Below, piece by piece: positions 36,637-45,509 of a stretch of DNA of 64,000 nt. The notes under the pieces are model-generated. The model worked only from the letters and a program-made list of their open reading frames with translations, made no database searches and had not been told where the DNA came from. The DNA lies in the NCBI RefSeq assembly GCF_001639275.1, contig NZ_LWMU01000081.1, forward strand, positions 42,791-106,790. Reading direction: 5' to 3'. Positions within the stretch are counted from its first letter, which is position 1. The number at the start of each line of letters is the position of its first letter. The stretch comes from Methanobrevibacter oralis (GTDB lineage: Archaea; Methanobacteriota; Methanobacteria; Methanobacteriales; Methanobacteriaceae). Both the position numbers and the translations under genes were made by a program.

Positions 36637-37469
36637 TCTATTTTTAATTTTCCAAGTCTTGGAGCTAAGAAATTATAGAAAATAGCTACTAAAGCACTAT
36701 CAATAAATCCATTTACAAATCCACCAATGATGGTTCCAATAGCTATGTTAGTTGCGCCACCACTAATTATCATTATGATTGCTAAGATAACATTTAATAT
36801 TCCATATATAATTGAAAATACAATAGCTAATTTTAAAACACTAATTGACTCAATTGTGGTAATTCCATTTTCTTCACTTAAAGTTAGTAACACTCCCCTA
36901 CCTTTACTTGCAAGAATATTGTAAATATAAGTTCCAAGTAGTGTAAATACAAAGGTTATAATGAAGGTTCCTAAAATCATGTAAGCTACTGTTAATGGAT
37001 TGTTAACTATTAATAATACGCTGTACATGCTATAAGCCAACATTGTTTGGCCAGAATAAAGTAATGTTTGCATTATGCTATTTATCATCAAAGGAAGAAT
37101 AAACATTGATGCTAAATATATTAAAATAACATATATTGTTGAAATAATTGCGATTATAGTTGCAGTTGAAGTAGTAGAAATCTTACTAATTTCATTTTTA
37201 TCATTAAATTCAATTTTTATATTGTTCAATCTTTTTGATAAAACATTATAAAGATATCCAATTAAAAAATTAGAATAAATTGAAATCATAAACGTAGTGA
37301 CGATTATTGTGGGAATTAGATATAGTAAAACTTTGATATTATTTGCAGAGGTTGTTACAATTCCAAGCATTATAATAATAGATACTATAACTGAAAAAAG
37401 AACCGCAATTCCAGTTGAAATAATAGTAAGTCTTGATATATCAATTGATTTTAACTCTTTTATATTCAT
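36621..37469 (-). CDS. polytopic membrane protein of unknown function
   Basis: A 282-residue protein with about six hydrophobic segments arranged as two similar halves: each has a long helix pair followed by a YNxLxxxxG-type cytoplasmic loop (YLYNVLSKRL, YIYNILASKG). I recognise no named family with confidence. I start at the ATG at 37469, preceded by AGGTGAT; an earlier ATG at 37487 would place that site inside the gene. The ribosome-binding site lies within the end of purB, so the two are co-transcribed, but no functional link to purine synthesis is evident. Confidence 0.7.
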   Translation of the reverse strand: MNIKELKSIDISRLTIISTGIAVLFSVIVSIIIMLGIVTTSANNIKVLLYLIPTIIVTTFMISIYSNFLIGYLYNVLSKRLNNIKIEFNDKNEISKISTTSTATIIAIISTIYVILIYLASMFILPLMINSIMQTLLYSGQTMLAYSMYSVLLIVNNPLTVAYMILGTFIITFVFTLLGTYIYNILASKGRGVLLTLSEENGITTIESISVLKLAIVFSIIYGILNVILAIIMIISGGATNIAIGTIIGGFVNGFIDSALVAIFYNFLAPRLGKLKIELINQ

Positions 37470-37477
37470 TTTATCAC

Positions 37478-38827
37478 CTAAAACCATTTTTTAGATTTTT
37501 CTAATAGTTCCTCTATAATAATTGTAGTAGATCCTATATATGTGTGTGGGTCCATTATTTTTTCAACATCCTTTTCTGTTAAGTATTTTTGAACATCTTG
37601 GTCTTTTAGAATTAACTCTCCAAGTAATAATTTTTCTTTATTAGCTTTAATCGCGTTTTTCCTTACAATTCCATAAGCAGTTTGTTTTCCCATTCCTGCA
37701 CGTGTAAGCTCAGCCATTAATCTTTCAGCCATGATTAATCCATTTGTCATGTTTAAGTTTCTTTCAATGTTTTCATCATAAAATACAAGATTAGACATTA
37801 ATTTAATAGTTAAATTAAGAATGTAATCGGTTAAGATACAACTTTCTGGAAACATTATCCTCTCACAAGATGAGTTAGTTAAGTCTCTTTCATGCCAAAG
37901 AGGATTATTATCTAATGCAGCATTTACATATGATTTAATGATTCTTGCAACACCACAAATCCTCTCAGCAGTAATTGGATTCATTTTATGTGGCATTGTT
38001 GAACTTCCAACTTGTTTTTCTGGATCAAAATATTCTCCAACTTCTGCAAGTTCGGTTCTCTGCAAACTTCTAATTTCAAGACCAATTTTATCAAGAGTAC
38101 TTGCAATATTAGCTAACACACTAATAAATTCCACATGATTGTCTCTTTGAACAACCTGATTGGTAATTGTTGCTGCAGGTAAACCTAAGATTTCTGCAAC
38201 ACATTTATGAATTTCCCATCCTTGTTCGCCTAAAGCTGCTGTTGTACCTACTGCTCCATCCATCATACCAATACAAACATTTCCTTCAGCATGTATTAGT
38301 CTATCATATTGTCTGTGAAGTTCATCTGCCCAAATACCAAATTTCATACCATAAGTTGTTGGAAGTGCATGTTGGCCATGTGTACGTCCAATACAAACTT
38401 TCATTTTATTTTCTTCAGTTAATTTAAGCATTATTTTTGTTAATCTTTTTAGTTTTTCTTTTAATACTTCAATAGAATCTTTTATAAGCAATGAATTTGA
38501 ACTATCTACAATATCATTAGATGTAGCTCCAAAATGAACATATTCTCCTGCACCATTTTCACATACTTCAGTTATTCCTTTTGATAATGCAGCAATATCA
38601 TGGTTAGTTTCAGCTTCGATTTCATTTACTCTTTCTAATTTTACATATTTGGTATTGGCCTTTGAGGCAATTTCATCAGCAACTTCTTTTGGGATTATTC
38701 CAAGCTTTCCTTCAGCCTGAGCAAGGGCAGATTCAACATCTAACATTCTTTGTAGTTTATTTTCGGATTCCCAAATATTTTTCATTTCAGGAGTTCCGTA
38801 TCTAAATTCAATTGGGTGTATAGCCAT
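37478..38827 (-). CDS. purB: adenylosuccinate lyase PurB
   Basis: A 449-residue fumarase/aspartase-superfamily enzyme that cleaves SAICAR and adenylosuccinate in purine synthesis. The N-terminus IHPIEFRYGTPEMKNIW is typical. It carries FGATSNDIVDSS with the catalytic region, GRTHGQHALPTTYG, and the superfamily signature GSSTMPHKMNPITAE near residues 277-291. Length matches the short archaeal/Bacillus type. The gene precedes the membrane-protein gene on the minus strand with a small overlap of the latter's control site. Confidence 0.95.
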   Translation of the reverse strand: MAIHPIEFRYGTPEMKNIWESENKLQRMLDVESALAQAEGKLGIIPKEVADEIASKANTKYVKLERVNEIEAETNHDIAALSKGITEVCENGAGEYVHFGATSNDIVDSSNSLLIKDSIEVLKEKLKRLTKIMLKLTEENKMKVCIGRTHGQHALPTTYGMKFGIWADELHRQYDRLIHAEGNVCIGMMDGAVGTTAALGEQGWEIHKCVAEILGLPAATITNQVVQRDNHVEFISVLANIASTLDKIGLEIRSLQRTELAEVGEYFDPEKQVGSSTMPHKMNPITAERICGVARIIKSYVNAALDNNPLWHERDLTNSSCERIMFPESCILTDYILNLTIKLMSNLVFYDENIERNLNMTNGLIMAERLMAELTRAGMGKQTAYGIVRKNAIKANKEKLLLGELILKDQDVQKYLTEKDVEKIMDPHTYIGSTTIIIEELLEKSKKWF

Positions 38828-38949
38828 TTCATATCATCTCATTTTAATCAATTAAAATACTATTATATTAGTTCAATACTTTATATTTTAACAAAAATAT
38901 TTATTATACTTATTTAAAATTATTATATATTATTGAATTTGGTGATAAT

Positions 38950-39153
38950 TTGGAAACAAAAATTAGACAGTTACGTCAGGAAAAGGGCATAACTCAACAG
39001 GCTTTGGCCGATTCATCTGGTGTAACACGTCAAACAATAAACGCTTTGGAAAATGCAAGATATAATCCTTCCTTATTATTAGCTTTTAAAATAACAAAAA
39101 TATTAGGTAAAGAATCTATTGAAGATGTTTTTATTTTGAAGGAGGAAGATTAA
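38950..39153 (+). CDS. small XRE-type helix-turn-helix regulator
   Basis: A 67-residue DNA-binding protein that is almost only a Cro/C1-type HTH: IRQLRQEKGITQQALADSSG, then VTRQTINALENARYNPSL. Such YozG/YgzD-like regulators often sit before small membrane-protein genes. The start is TTG, preceded by GGTGAT at proper spacing; the next gene's ATG overlaps its stop by one base (TAATG), so it is the first gene of an operon with the DUF4013 and CPBP genes and probably controls it. Confidence 0.88.
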   Translation: METKIRQLRQEKGITQQALADSSGVTRQTINALENARYNPSLLLAFKITKILGKESIEDVFILKEED

Positions 39154-39851
39154 TGATATTAGATATTTATAAAGATTCTTTTGAATTTTCTGCAAAAAAA
39201 ATTACCACCTTGTTGGTAATGGGAGTTTTATCATTCTTTGGTTTTTTAATAATTCCATTAATTATTGTTACAGGATATAATTATAACGTAATTAAATCTT
39301 CTATCGAAGGAATGATTAATGGAGGGGATGTTCCTCCTGAAATTGAGGGATTTAAGTCACTTTTTATTAATGGATTAAAGTATTGTGTGGTTATTTTTTG
39401 TTATAATTTAATTCCATTTATTCTTTTAGCTGTTAATTTCCAATATCCACATATTGGTCTTATATTATTGAGTTTAATCTTAATTTTCATTGGAGGTATT
39501 GGAATATTTATTGCAATTCCTCACATGGCTTCAAATGGGGATTCTTTAAAATCAGCATTTAGTTTTAAAGAATTAATTAGTATTATTAAATCAATTGGTG
39601 TTTTAAATTTCATTGGATCCTATATTGGAATTTTAATTATTAATTTTGCGATTATTTTAGTTGTATCTCTTATACTAATTGCAATCTTTTTAATTTTAGG
39701 ATTAACTACCTATGTTTTTTCAACTGAAGGGTTATTGGCAATTTCTGCATTTGGTAATCTTGTGTTATTCTTTGTTATAACATTTATAGTCAGTCCGTAT
39801 ATGTCTTTATTTTATGATAGATGTTGTGGTTTAATTTATAATATGCGTTAG
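39153..39851 (+). CDS. DUF4013 membrane protein
   Basis: A 232-residue protein with about five to six membrane segments. The N-terminal pattern, with a first hydrophobic segment followed by GYNYNVIKSSIEG and PPEIEGFKSLFINGLK, matches the DUF4013 family common in Methanobrevibacter. Its function is unknown. The ATG follows GGAGGAAGAT and overlaps the upstream XRE gene stop by one base; the CPBP protease gene begins 9 nt downstream. Confidence 0.82.
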   Translation: MILDIYKDSFEFSAKKITTLLVMGVLSFFGFLIIPLIIVTGYNYNVIKSSIEGMINGGDVPPEIEGFKSLFINGLKYCVVIFCYNLIPFILLAVNFQYPHIGLILLSLILIFIGGIGIFIAIPHMASNGDSLKSAFSFKELISIIKSIGVLNFIGSYIGILIINFAIILVVSLILIAIFLILGLTTYVFSTEGLLAISAFGNLVLFFVITFIVSPYMSLFYDRCCGLIYNMR

Positions 39852-39859
39852 TAGATATA

Positions 39860-40582
39860 ATGTCTTTATTTAATGAAAAACTTGAGCAAATTAATTTAAT
39901 TGGATTGTTAATTTTAATTATTTTACTTTGCTTAGTTTATTTTTTATTAGATTTTTTTAATATTTCTCTTAATTATCAATTGATTAATATTTGTGTTATT
40001 TTCTATTTTGTTATTTGTCTATTGCCTTTTCGTAGTGGGTTTAAAGATGAAATTCAAAATATTTTCTCTAAAGTAGCATTTAAATATGTTTTACTCATTG
40101 TTGGGGTGAATATATTCTTTTCTTATGGTATGCTTTATTTAAGTGGTGCTGTTATAGAGTATTTACCTATTAAATCTGCTCTTTTTGGAGGAGTTATTGC
40201 TACGGTTTTTATTTCCCCAATTTTTGAAGAATTGTTGTTTAGAGGAGTATTTTTTAATAAATTGAAGCTAATTGTTCCAGTTCATTATGCAATTGTTATT
40301 TCTTCAATAATTTTTTGCATGTTTCATGGTTATGGGAGTTATGTCTCTGCTTTTGTTTTTGGAATGTGTATGGGGATTCTTTATATTAAGAGTAATAATA
40401 TCTTACTTCCTATTTTAGCCCATTTTTTAAATAATTTAATTGCAGAATTAATGGCGTTTATTGATTCAAGTAATTTAATTTTCACAAATTCAATTATTAT
40501 AATAATATTTTCTATATTAGCTATTGTATCTGCTTTTATGATTTTTAAATCTATTTTTAAAGAATTAAATATTCTTAAATAA
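39860..40582 (+). CDS. CPBP-family intramembrane metalloprotease (Abi-type)
   Basis: A 240-residue polytopic protein with the CPBP (CAAX protease/bacteriocin-processing) motifs: SPIFEELLFRGVFF near residue 113, FCMFHGYGSY near 155 and ILAHFLNNLIAE near 188. The glutamates and histidines are the expected metal and catalytic residues. Members cleave prenylated or peptide substrates, or give immunity to bacteriocins. The substrate here is unknown. It is third in the XRE-DUF4013-CPBP operon. Confidence 0.85.
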   Translation: MSLFNEKLEQINLIGLLILIILLCLVYFLLDFFNISLNYQLINICVIFYFVICLLPFRSGFKDEIQNIFSKVAFKYVLLIVGVNIFFSYGMLYLSGAVIEYLPIKSALFGGVIATVFISPIFEELLFRGVFFNKLKLIVPVHYAIVISSIIFCMFHGYGSYVSAFVFGMCMGILYIKSNNILLPILAHFLNNLIAELMAFIDSSNLIFTNSIIIIIFSILAIVSAFMIFKSIFKELNILK

Positions 40583-40615
40583 TAGTGTAGTTATATTAAT
40601 TACTAGGTGTTTTAG

Positions 40616-41017
40616 ATGGATATAAGAAAAATAGGTTTAGTTCTTATTTTTGTTGGCATTGCATTATCAGTTATTTTCATAGATAATCATGATTATTTGG
40701 TTGTTGCTTTAACAATTACTGTTTTAGGATTATTTTTAGTTGTTGTAGGTTACATTGAAGAGATCAAAAAAGCCAAACTTGTTAATGATAAATTAAATGA
40801 GGATATTCCGAGAATTATTCAACCTTTAATTACCAAATATTCTAATTTAAATAAAGATTATAAAATACAATTTGAAGATGATGAGTATAAAGTCAAAAGA
40901 ATTCAATTAAATCAAGATTTAGAAAAAGAACTTACTCATAACCTTCCTTATTTGGAAAGTAGGGATATTAAAAAGATTGTCATCGATTTTAATAAGGAAC
41001 AAGATAAAATGAATTAA
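40616..41017 (+). CDS. small membrane protein, unrecognised
   Basis: A 133-residue protein with two adjacent hydrophobic helices at the N-terminus (IGLVLIFVGIALSVIFI and LVVALTITVLGLFLVVVGYI) and a charged cytoplasmic tail of about 80 residues. I do not recognise the family. It lies 33 nt after the CPBP gene on the same strand and is probably the last gene of that operon. Confidence 0.6.
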   Translation: MDIRKIGLVLIFVGIALSVIFIDNHDYLVVALTITVLGLFLVVVGYIEEIKKAKLVNDKLNEDIPRIIQPLITKYSNLNKDYKIQFEDDEYKVKRIQLNQDLEKELTHNLPYLESRDIKKIVIDFNKEQDKMN

Positions 41018-41034
41018 TATATGTGTATGTGTAA

Positions 41035-41053
41035 GTAAATAAATGATATTTAC
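41035..41053 (+). terminator. hairpin after the XRE-DUF4013-CPBP operon
   Basis: GTAAATA and TATTTAC form a 7-bp perfect stem with a 5-nt loop, 17 nt after the last stop. The following sequence is AT-rich but not a pure T-tract, so the role is uncertain. The remaining gap to 41297 contains AT-rich promoter-like sequence for the PCNA gene. Confidence 0.35.
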
Positions 41054-41297
41054 TCTAAAACATACTTTTAAATTACTTTCATGATATTTAATTATTAAAA
41101 GAATTCATTTTAATATCAGTATATTTGACGAATTTATCAATATATTAAATGAAATTTTCGTGTCATGTGTTAGTTGGGATTTTATGAAAAATCTTAAACT
41201 TGATAAAAAAACTCATATAATAGGTTTATAAATAATAAAAATATAAATATAATTATATTTTATTTAAATTTATTAATCATAAATTAGAGGATTATTT

Positions 41298-42032
41298 ATG
41301 TTTAAGGCAGAATTAAGCGATTCTAATATACTAAAAACAAGTTTTGATGCTATTTCATCTATCGTTGATGAAGTACAAATCCAAACTGATAGTGAGGGCA
41401 TGAGACTTGATGCTCTAGACCGTAGTCACATAACATTCGTACATTTAGAACTTAAAGCATCTTTATTCGATGAATATGTATGTGATGTTCCTGAAAAAAT
41501 TAATATTGATACTGATGAATTTATGAGGGTACTTAAACGTGCTAAATCTCAAGACAGAGTTTTAATGTCTGTCGATGATAATAATTTCATAATTACTTTT
41601 GAAGGGGATGCAACTAGAACTTTCAAAATAAGGCTTATTGATATTGAGTATGATAACCCAACTCCGCCACAAATTGATCATCCAACTTCGTTTAAAGTTC
41701 GTTTTTCAATTTTAAAAGATTCTATTAATGATATAGATATATTTTCAGATAAAATTGCTTTGGAAGTTGATGAAGATTACTTTATAGCTTCTGCAGATGG
41801 TGATTTTGGGGATGCAAGTATTAAATATCTTCATGGTGAAAATATAAATGAACATGTAAAATCTTTATTTTCATTAGAAAAGATTAGAGAGATGCTTAAA
41901 GCAGATAAATTTTCAGAAGAAGCTGAAATTAGGTTAGGCAGTGACATGCCATTAAGTTTAATTCTTAACATGGTAACTGGTGATGGTAATCTTAGTTTCT
42001 TGCTTGCTCCAAGATTAGAATCAGATGAATAA
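41298..42032 (+). CDS. pcn: DNA polymerase sliding clamp PCNA
   Basis: A 244-residue clamp that encircles DNA and tethers polymerase, ligase and FEN1. It has the family start [20 protein letters not shown], the DGMRLDAMD-like block [14 protein letters not shown], the LKRAKSQD segment, an interdomain connector around [13 protein letters not shown], and a C-terminal SFLLAPRLE. The ATG follows GAGGATT. It opens a replication/translation cluster in an arrangement known in many Euryarchaeota; the GINS gene follows at 45 nt. Confidence 0.95.
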   Translation: MFKAELSDSNILKTSFDAISSIVDEVQIQTDSEGMRLDALDRSHITFVHLELKASLFDEYVCDVPEKINIDTDEFMRVLKRAKSQDRVLMSVDDNNFIITFEGDATRTFKIRLIDIEYDNPTPPQIDHPTSFKVRFSILKDSINDIDIFSDKIALEVDEDYFIASADGDFGDASIKYLHGENINEHVKSLFSLEKIREMLKADKFSEEAEIRLGSDMPLSLILNMVTGDGNLSFLLAPRLESDE

Positions 42033-42077
42033 TTCATTTGTTTTATTTTTTTTTTAAATTTTAAGAGATGGTATTAA

Positions 42078-42902
42078 GTGGATCAGTTTTATCAAACTTT
42101 ACGTAAAATTCAGAAAAAAGAACGTAATAATGGTACGTTAGCTCGTGTAGAAGAGACTTTTTATCCTGATATTCATAACTATTTGGATAGTTTAAAACAA
42201 AAAGCAATGACTGATCCTTTTTCCAACGCACATGGATTATTAAAAGAAGCTCAAATTATAGCTACTGAGATTTGTGAGAGAAGAGAACATAAAATCACTG
42301 ATGCTGCTGTTGTTAATATCCACAGATCGTATAGTTTATTTATTGGTGAACCTCAGTTTGATTTAATTGATACAACTCCGTTAAATTTAACTCCTGAAGA
42401 AGAAAAGTTCTATTTTTCAATCATTGATACTTTAAAAAATCATAGGGAAAATATTTCATTAGAAAAGTTATCTGAAGATACAGAAGTTAAACCTAAAAAA
42501 GAAGTAATATCAAAGCAAACAAATACTTTAGATACAAAAATTCAAAGTAAAACTAAATTAGAAAATGATGATAGATTAAATCGTTTAGATGAAATATCTA
42601 AAGCTAAACCGATTGTGGAAAAAAGAGAAACAATTGAAAAACAAATAGCAAAAAGTAAAGTTTCTATTGAGGAAAATCCTAATGCTCATGATGGGTATAA
42701 TGAATTCATTGATTTAGAATCTAAAAAAATAGCTAAAGACTCAGAACTCGTTAAAATGATAGTTTTTGATGATGTAGGAGCTATTGTCGGTGTTGATGAG
42801 AAGATATATGGTCCATTTAGACCACAAGATATAGTTATTATTCCAAAAATTAATGCAAAAATTTTTGTTAAAAATAGAAAAGGTCGTCTTGTAAAAGTTT
42901 GA
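42078..42902 (+). CDS. GINS complex subunit (Gins51-type)
   Basis: A 274-residue protein of the archaeal replicative CMG-like helicase. The N-terminal helical domain (about 1-115) includes EETFYPDIHNYLD and a helix rich in charged residues. A variable linker (about 130-220) leads to the C-terminal beta-domain KMIVFDDVGAIVG, YGPFRPQDIVIIP and AKIFVKNRKGRLV, typical of the Gins51/Sld5-Psf1 group. The start is GTG with GATGGT upstream. Position directly after PCNA supports the call. Confidence 0.85.
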   Translation: MDQFYQTLRKIQKKERNNGTLARVEETFYPDIHNYLDSLKQKAMTDPFSNAHGLLKEAQIIATEICERREHKITDAAVVNIHRSYSLFIGEPQFDLIDTTPLNLTPEEEKFYFSIIDTLKNHRENISLEKLSEDTEVKPKKEVISKQTNTLDTKIQSKTKLENDDRLNRLDEISKAKPIVEKRETIEKQIAKSKVSIEENPNAHDGYNEFIDLESKKIAKDSELVKMIVFDDVGAIVGVDEKIYGPFRPQDIVIIPKINAKIFVKNRKGRLVKV

Positions 42903-43133
42903 TATTTTCCATTGCTGTCAATCTAATGGTTTTCAATAACTTTAAATATTGTAATAAATAGATATATTAATCGTATCTATTTGTGATAATAAAAAATTAT
43001 ATTTTTTTATAATTTGGATTTCTGCTGAGTGTAGACTTGATGCGTTACAATACAGTTTTAATCTCTAACGTTTTTTCAAATTAGAATTTAGATAAATTCA
43101 CTGATAGGTTTAAAATGATTTATTAATTAAAAG

Positions 43134-43146
43134 CACTCTAAGAGTG
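43134..43146. promoter_or_regulatory. dyad near the L44e operon start
   Basis: CACTCT-A-AGAGTG is a perfect 13-nt dyad located about 10-25 nt after a TATA-like TTTATTAA and 18 nt before the L44e ATG. It could be an operator or a small leader element. The rest of the 262-nt gap contains one more inverted repeat, AAATAGATA/TATCTATTT (42956-42982). Confidence 0.4.
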
Positions 43147-43164
43147 TTTAATGATGGTGGAAAA

Positions 43165-43443
43165 ATGAAAATACCAAAAGAAAAAAGAACTTACTGTCCA
43201 CATTGTAAAAGACACACAATTCATGAAGTTCACACTGCTAAAAAAAGAAAAGCTAGTGAATTAAAATGGGGACAAAGACAATTTAGACGTGTTACTGCTG
43301 GTTACAGAGGTTACCCAAGGCCTTTACCTGCTGGAAACAAACCTGTTAAAAAATTAGACTTAAGACTTAAATGTAAAGAATGTGGAAAATCTCACATTAA
43401 ACAATCTTTCAGAACAGGAAAACCTGAATTTGTAGCTAAATAG
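43165..43443 (+). CDS. rpl44e: 50S ribosomal protein L44e
   Basis: A 92-residue archaeal/eukaryotic-type ribosomal protein that binds near the E site. Its zinc ribbon is formed by CPHCKRH near residue 11 and CKECGKSH near residue 72, with the basic [17 protein letters not shown] segment between. I start at the ATG at 43165, after GATGGTGG; the GTG at 43144 would place that site inside the gene and add residues foreign to the family. S27e follows 8 nt downstream. Confidence 0.95.
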   Translation: MKIPKEKRTYCPHCKRHTIHEVHTAKKRKASELKWGQRQFRRVTAGYRGYPRPLPAGNKPVKKLDLRLKCKECGKSHIKQSFRTGKPEFVAK

Positions 43444-43451
43444 GTGGTAAT

Positions 43452-43631
43452 ATGGTTAGTAAAGGTAGAGGAAACTTTTTAAAAGTTAAATGTTTAGATT
43501 GTGATAATGAACAAATTATCTTTGATCGTGCTGCATCTGATGTAAAATGCATTATCTGTGGTAAAACTCTTGTAAAATCTCGTGGTGCTAAAGCTAAAAT
43601 TACAGCACATATTGAAAAAGTTTTAAACTAA
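43452..43631 (+). CDS. rps27e: 30S ribosomal protein S27e
   Basis: A 59-residue zinc-ribbon ribosomal protein. It reads from ATG with GGTGGTAAT upstream: GNFLKVKCLDCDNEQIIFDR, then VKCIICGKTLVKSRGAKAKI. Cysteines in C-L-D-C and C-I-I-C bind zinc. The gene is 8 nt after L44e, the usual archaeal pairing. T-rich sequence follows the stop, before the aIF2-alpha gene. Confidence 0.93.
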   Translation: MVSKGRGNFLKVKCLDCDNEQIIFDRAASDVKCIICGKTLVKSRGAKAKITAHIEKVLN

Positions 43632-43695
43632 TTTTTTTTAGTTTTAACTTATTTTTTTACTTTTTTTATAATTTTTATTTAATGTTGGTGAGTGT

Positions 43696-44493
43696 ATGGT
43701 AAGAAAAAGTCAAGAATGGCCTGATGAAGGAGAACTTATTGTTGGTACTGTTTATAAAGTTCTTAATTATGGGGCATTTGCTAAATTAGAAGAATACCAA
43801 GGAAAAGAAGCTTTTATTCACATTTCTGAAGTATCTTCTGGTTGGGTAAAAAATATTAGAGATCATGTAAGGGAAAATCAAAAGATTGTCTGTCGTGTTC
43901 TTAGAGTAAATCCTAAAAAGGGGCATGTTGATGCATCTTTAAAAAGAATTCGTGAAGATCAAAGAACTAAAAAAATCCAGCACTGGAAAATTGAGCAAAA
44001 AGCTGAAAAGTTCTTAGAATTAGCTGCCAAATCATTAGATAAGAATTTAGATGATGCTTATGAAGAAGTAGGTTATGAGCTCATGGATATCTTTGGTGAT
44101 GTTTATGGAGCTTTTGAAACTGCTGCTGATGAAGGTATAAAATCTCTTATTGAAGAAGGAATTCCTAAAGATTGGGCTGAAGCTATTGAGGATGTAGCTA
44201 ATAAAAATATCACTCCTCCTGAAGTTCATATTAGTGGTTATGTAGATATTGAAACATTTGTGCCTAATGGTGTTGATGTTATTATTTCTGCATTAAAAGC
44301 TGCTGAAGATAATGGGGATGATGAAGAGGAAATTAAAGTTCAATGTGTAGGAGCGCCTAGATACAGAATCACAGTAAAATCAAGTGATTATATTTTAGCT
44401 GAAAAGGCTCTTAAATCTGCAGCTGATAGGTGTATTGCTGTTGTAGAAGAATCAGAAGGAAATGGTTCTTTTTTAAGGGAATTAGATAACTAG
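43696..44493 (+). CDS. translation initiation factor aIF2 alpha subunit
   Basis: A 265-residue subunit of the heterotrimeric aIF2 that brings initiator tRNA to the ribosome. Residues 10-85 form an S1 RNA-binding domain ([32 protein letters not shown]). A helical middle and an alpha-beta C-terminal domain ([17 protein letters not shown]) follow. The gene lies between S27e and Nop10, the conserved archaeal order, which strengthens the call. Confidence 0.95.
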   Translation: MVRKSQEWPDEGELIVGTVYKVLNYGAFAKLEEYQGKEAFIHISEVSSGWVKNIRDHVRENQKIVCRVLRVNPKKGHVDASLKRIREDQRTKKIQHWKIEQKAEKFLELAAKSLDKNLDDAYEEVGYELMDIFGDVYGAFETAADEGIKSLIEEGIPKDWAEAIEDVANKNITPPEVHISGYVDIETFVPNGVDVIISALKAAEDNGDDEEEIKVQCVGAPRYRITVKSSDYILAEKALKSAADRCIAVVEESEGNGSFLRELDN

Positions 44494-44499
44494 ATTCTT

Positions 44500-44667
44500 A
44501 TGAACATGAAAATGAATAAATGTCCTGAATGTGGAATTTATACTTTAAAAAATGCTTGCCCTAAATGTGGAGGTAAACTTAAAGTTATTTATCCTCCAAA
44601 ATTTTCTGTTGAGGATAAATATGGAAAATATCGTCGTATATTAAAAAAAGAATCAATGAAGGGGTAG
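44500..44667 (+). CDS. nop10: H/ACA RNP component Nop10
   Basis: A 55-residue protein of the archaeal H/ACA guide ribonucleoprotein that directs RNA pseudouridylation. The zinc ribbon is CPECGIYTLKNACPKCGG, followed by KVIYPPKFSVEDKYGKYRR, the conserved contact with Cbf5. Three in-frame ATGs (44500, 44506, 44512) are possible starts; I report the first. It begins 6 nt after aIF2-alpha and is followed 4 nt later by the PAC2 gene. Confidence 0.93.
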   Translation: MNMKMNKCPECGIYTLKNACPKCGGKLKVIYPPKFSVEDKYGKYRRILKKESMKG

Positions 44668-44671
44668 TTTT

Positions 44672-45445
44672 ATGAAAACTATTGAAGTTAATATTTTGGA
44701 AGAAATAGAATTAGATAATCCTATTTTTATTGAAGCTTTACCAGGTATAGGTCATGTTGGTAAATTAGCAGCGGATTATATGATTGATGAGTTAAATGCA
44801 ATTAAATTTGCTGAAATTTATTCTCCTACTTTTCCACCTCAAGTTTTGGTGAAAGAAGAAGGAATAATTGAAAATATGATTAATGAATTATATTATATTG
44901 AAAATCTTGGTGAAGATGATGCTGATATAATTTTTCTAGTTGGAAATACTCAAGCATTAGCTCCTGATGCTCAATATTTGGTATGCAAGGATATTTTAGA
45001 TTTTATTCTTGAACATTTTGATATTAATAGAATGTATACTTTAGGAGGAATTGCTACTGGCCAACCTGTTGAAGAAGTTAAGGTTTTTGGAGCAGCCACC
45101 ACTCCTGAATCTATTGAATTATTAAAAGAAGCAGACATTGTTATTCGTTCTAATGATGGGGGTATTGTTGGTGCTTCTGGTGTATTTTTAGGATTAGGAG
45201 CTCGTTTAGGTATTCAAGGATCTTGTTTAATGGGGGAAACTTTAGGTTATTACATTGATGCTGAAGCTGCTGAGGCCTTACTAAAAAAATTGTCAATTTT
45301 ACTTAATTTTGAAATTAATGTTGATAAATTAGATGAAAGAGCTGAAGAAACTAGAGAAATGATAGCTAGAGCCCAAAAAATGGAACAGGATTTAATTAAT
45401 AGGGCAAATGCTGGAAATTCTGACGATTTAAGATATATTGGATAA
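44672..45445 (+). CDS. PAC2-family proteasome assembly chaperone-like protein
   Basis: A 257-residue protein of the archaeal PAC2 (PbaA/PbaB-like) family. It begins with an ALPGIGHVGKLAADYMIDEL motif, then has FFLVGNTQ-like FLVGNTQALAPDAQYL, a YTLGGIATGQP loop and LMGETLGYYIDAEAAEALL. The C-terminal helix is charged. Some relatives assist proteasome assembly or other complexes. The gene is downstream of Nop10 in the usual archaeal order; the Asp-rich end leads into a perfect terminator hairpin. Confidence 0.88.
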   Translation: MKTIEVNILEEIELDNPIFIEALPGIGHVGKLAADYMIDELNAIKFAEIYSPTFPPQVLVKEEGIIENMINELYYIENLGEDDADIIFLVGNTQALAPDAQYLVCKDILDFILEHFDINRMYTLGGIATGQPVEEVKVFGAATTPESIELLKEADIVIRSNDGGIVGASGVFLGLGARLGIQGSCLMGETLGYYIDAEAAEALLKKLSILLNFEINVDKLDERAEETREMIARAQKMEQDLINRANAGNSDDLRYIG

Positions 45446-45478
45446 TTCAATTATCCTATTTACTTTTTTTTTAATAAA
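45440..45478 (+). terminator. stem-loop terminator after the L44e-PAC2 operon
   Basis: GGATAAT and ATTATCC form a 7-bp perfect stem with loop TCA, followed by a T-tract. The TAA stop of the PAC2 gene lies in the left arm. Confidence 0.65.
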
Positions 45479-45509
45479 CTTAATATATTTTCATAACTAA
45501 TCATTATTC

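Noticed and set aside
42903..43130. Small guide RNA between GINS and L44e
   Set aside because: No convincing C/D or H/ACA box arrangement could be assembled; only a hairpin and AT-rich sequence are visible.
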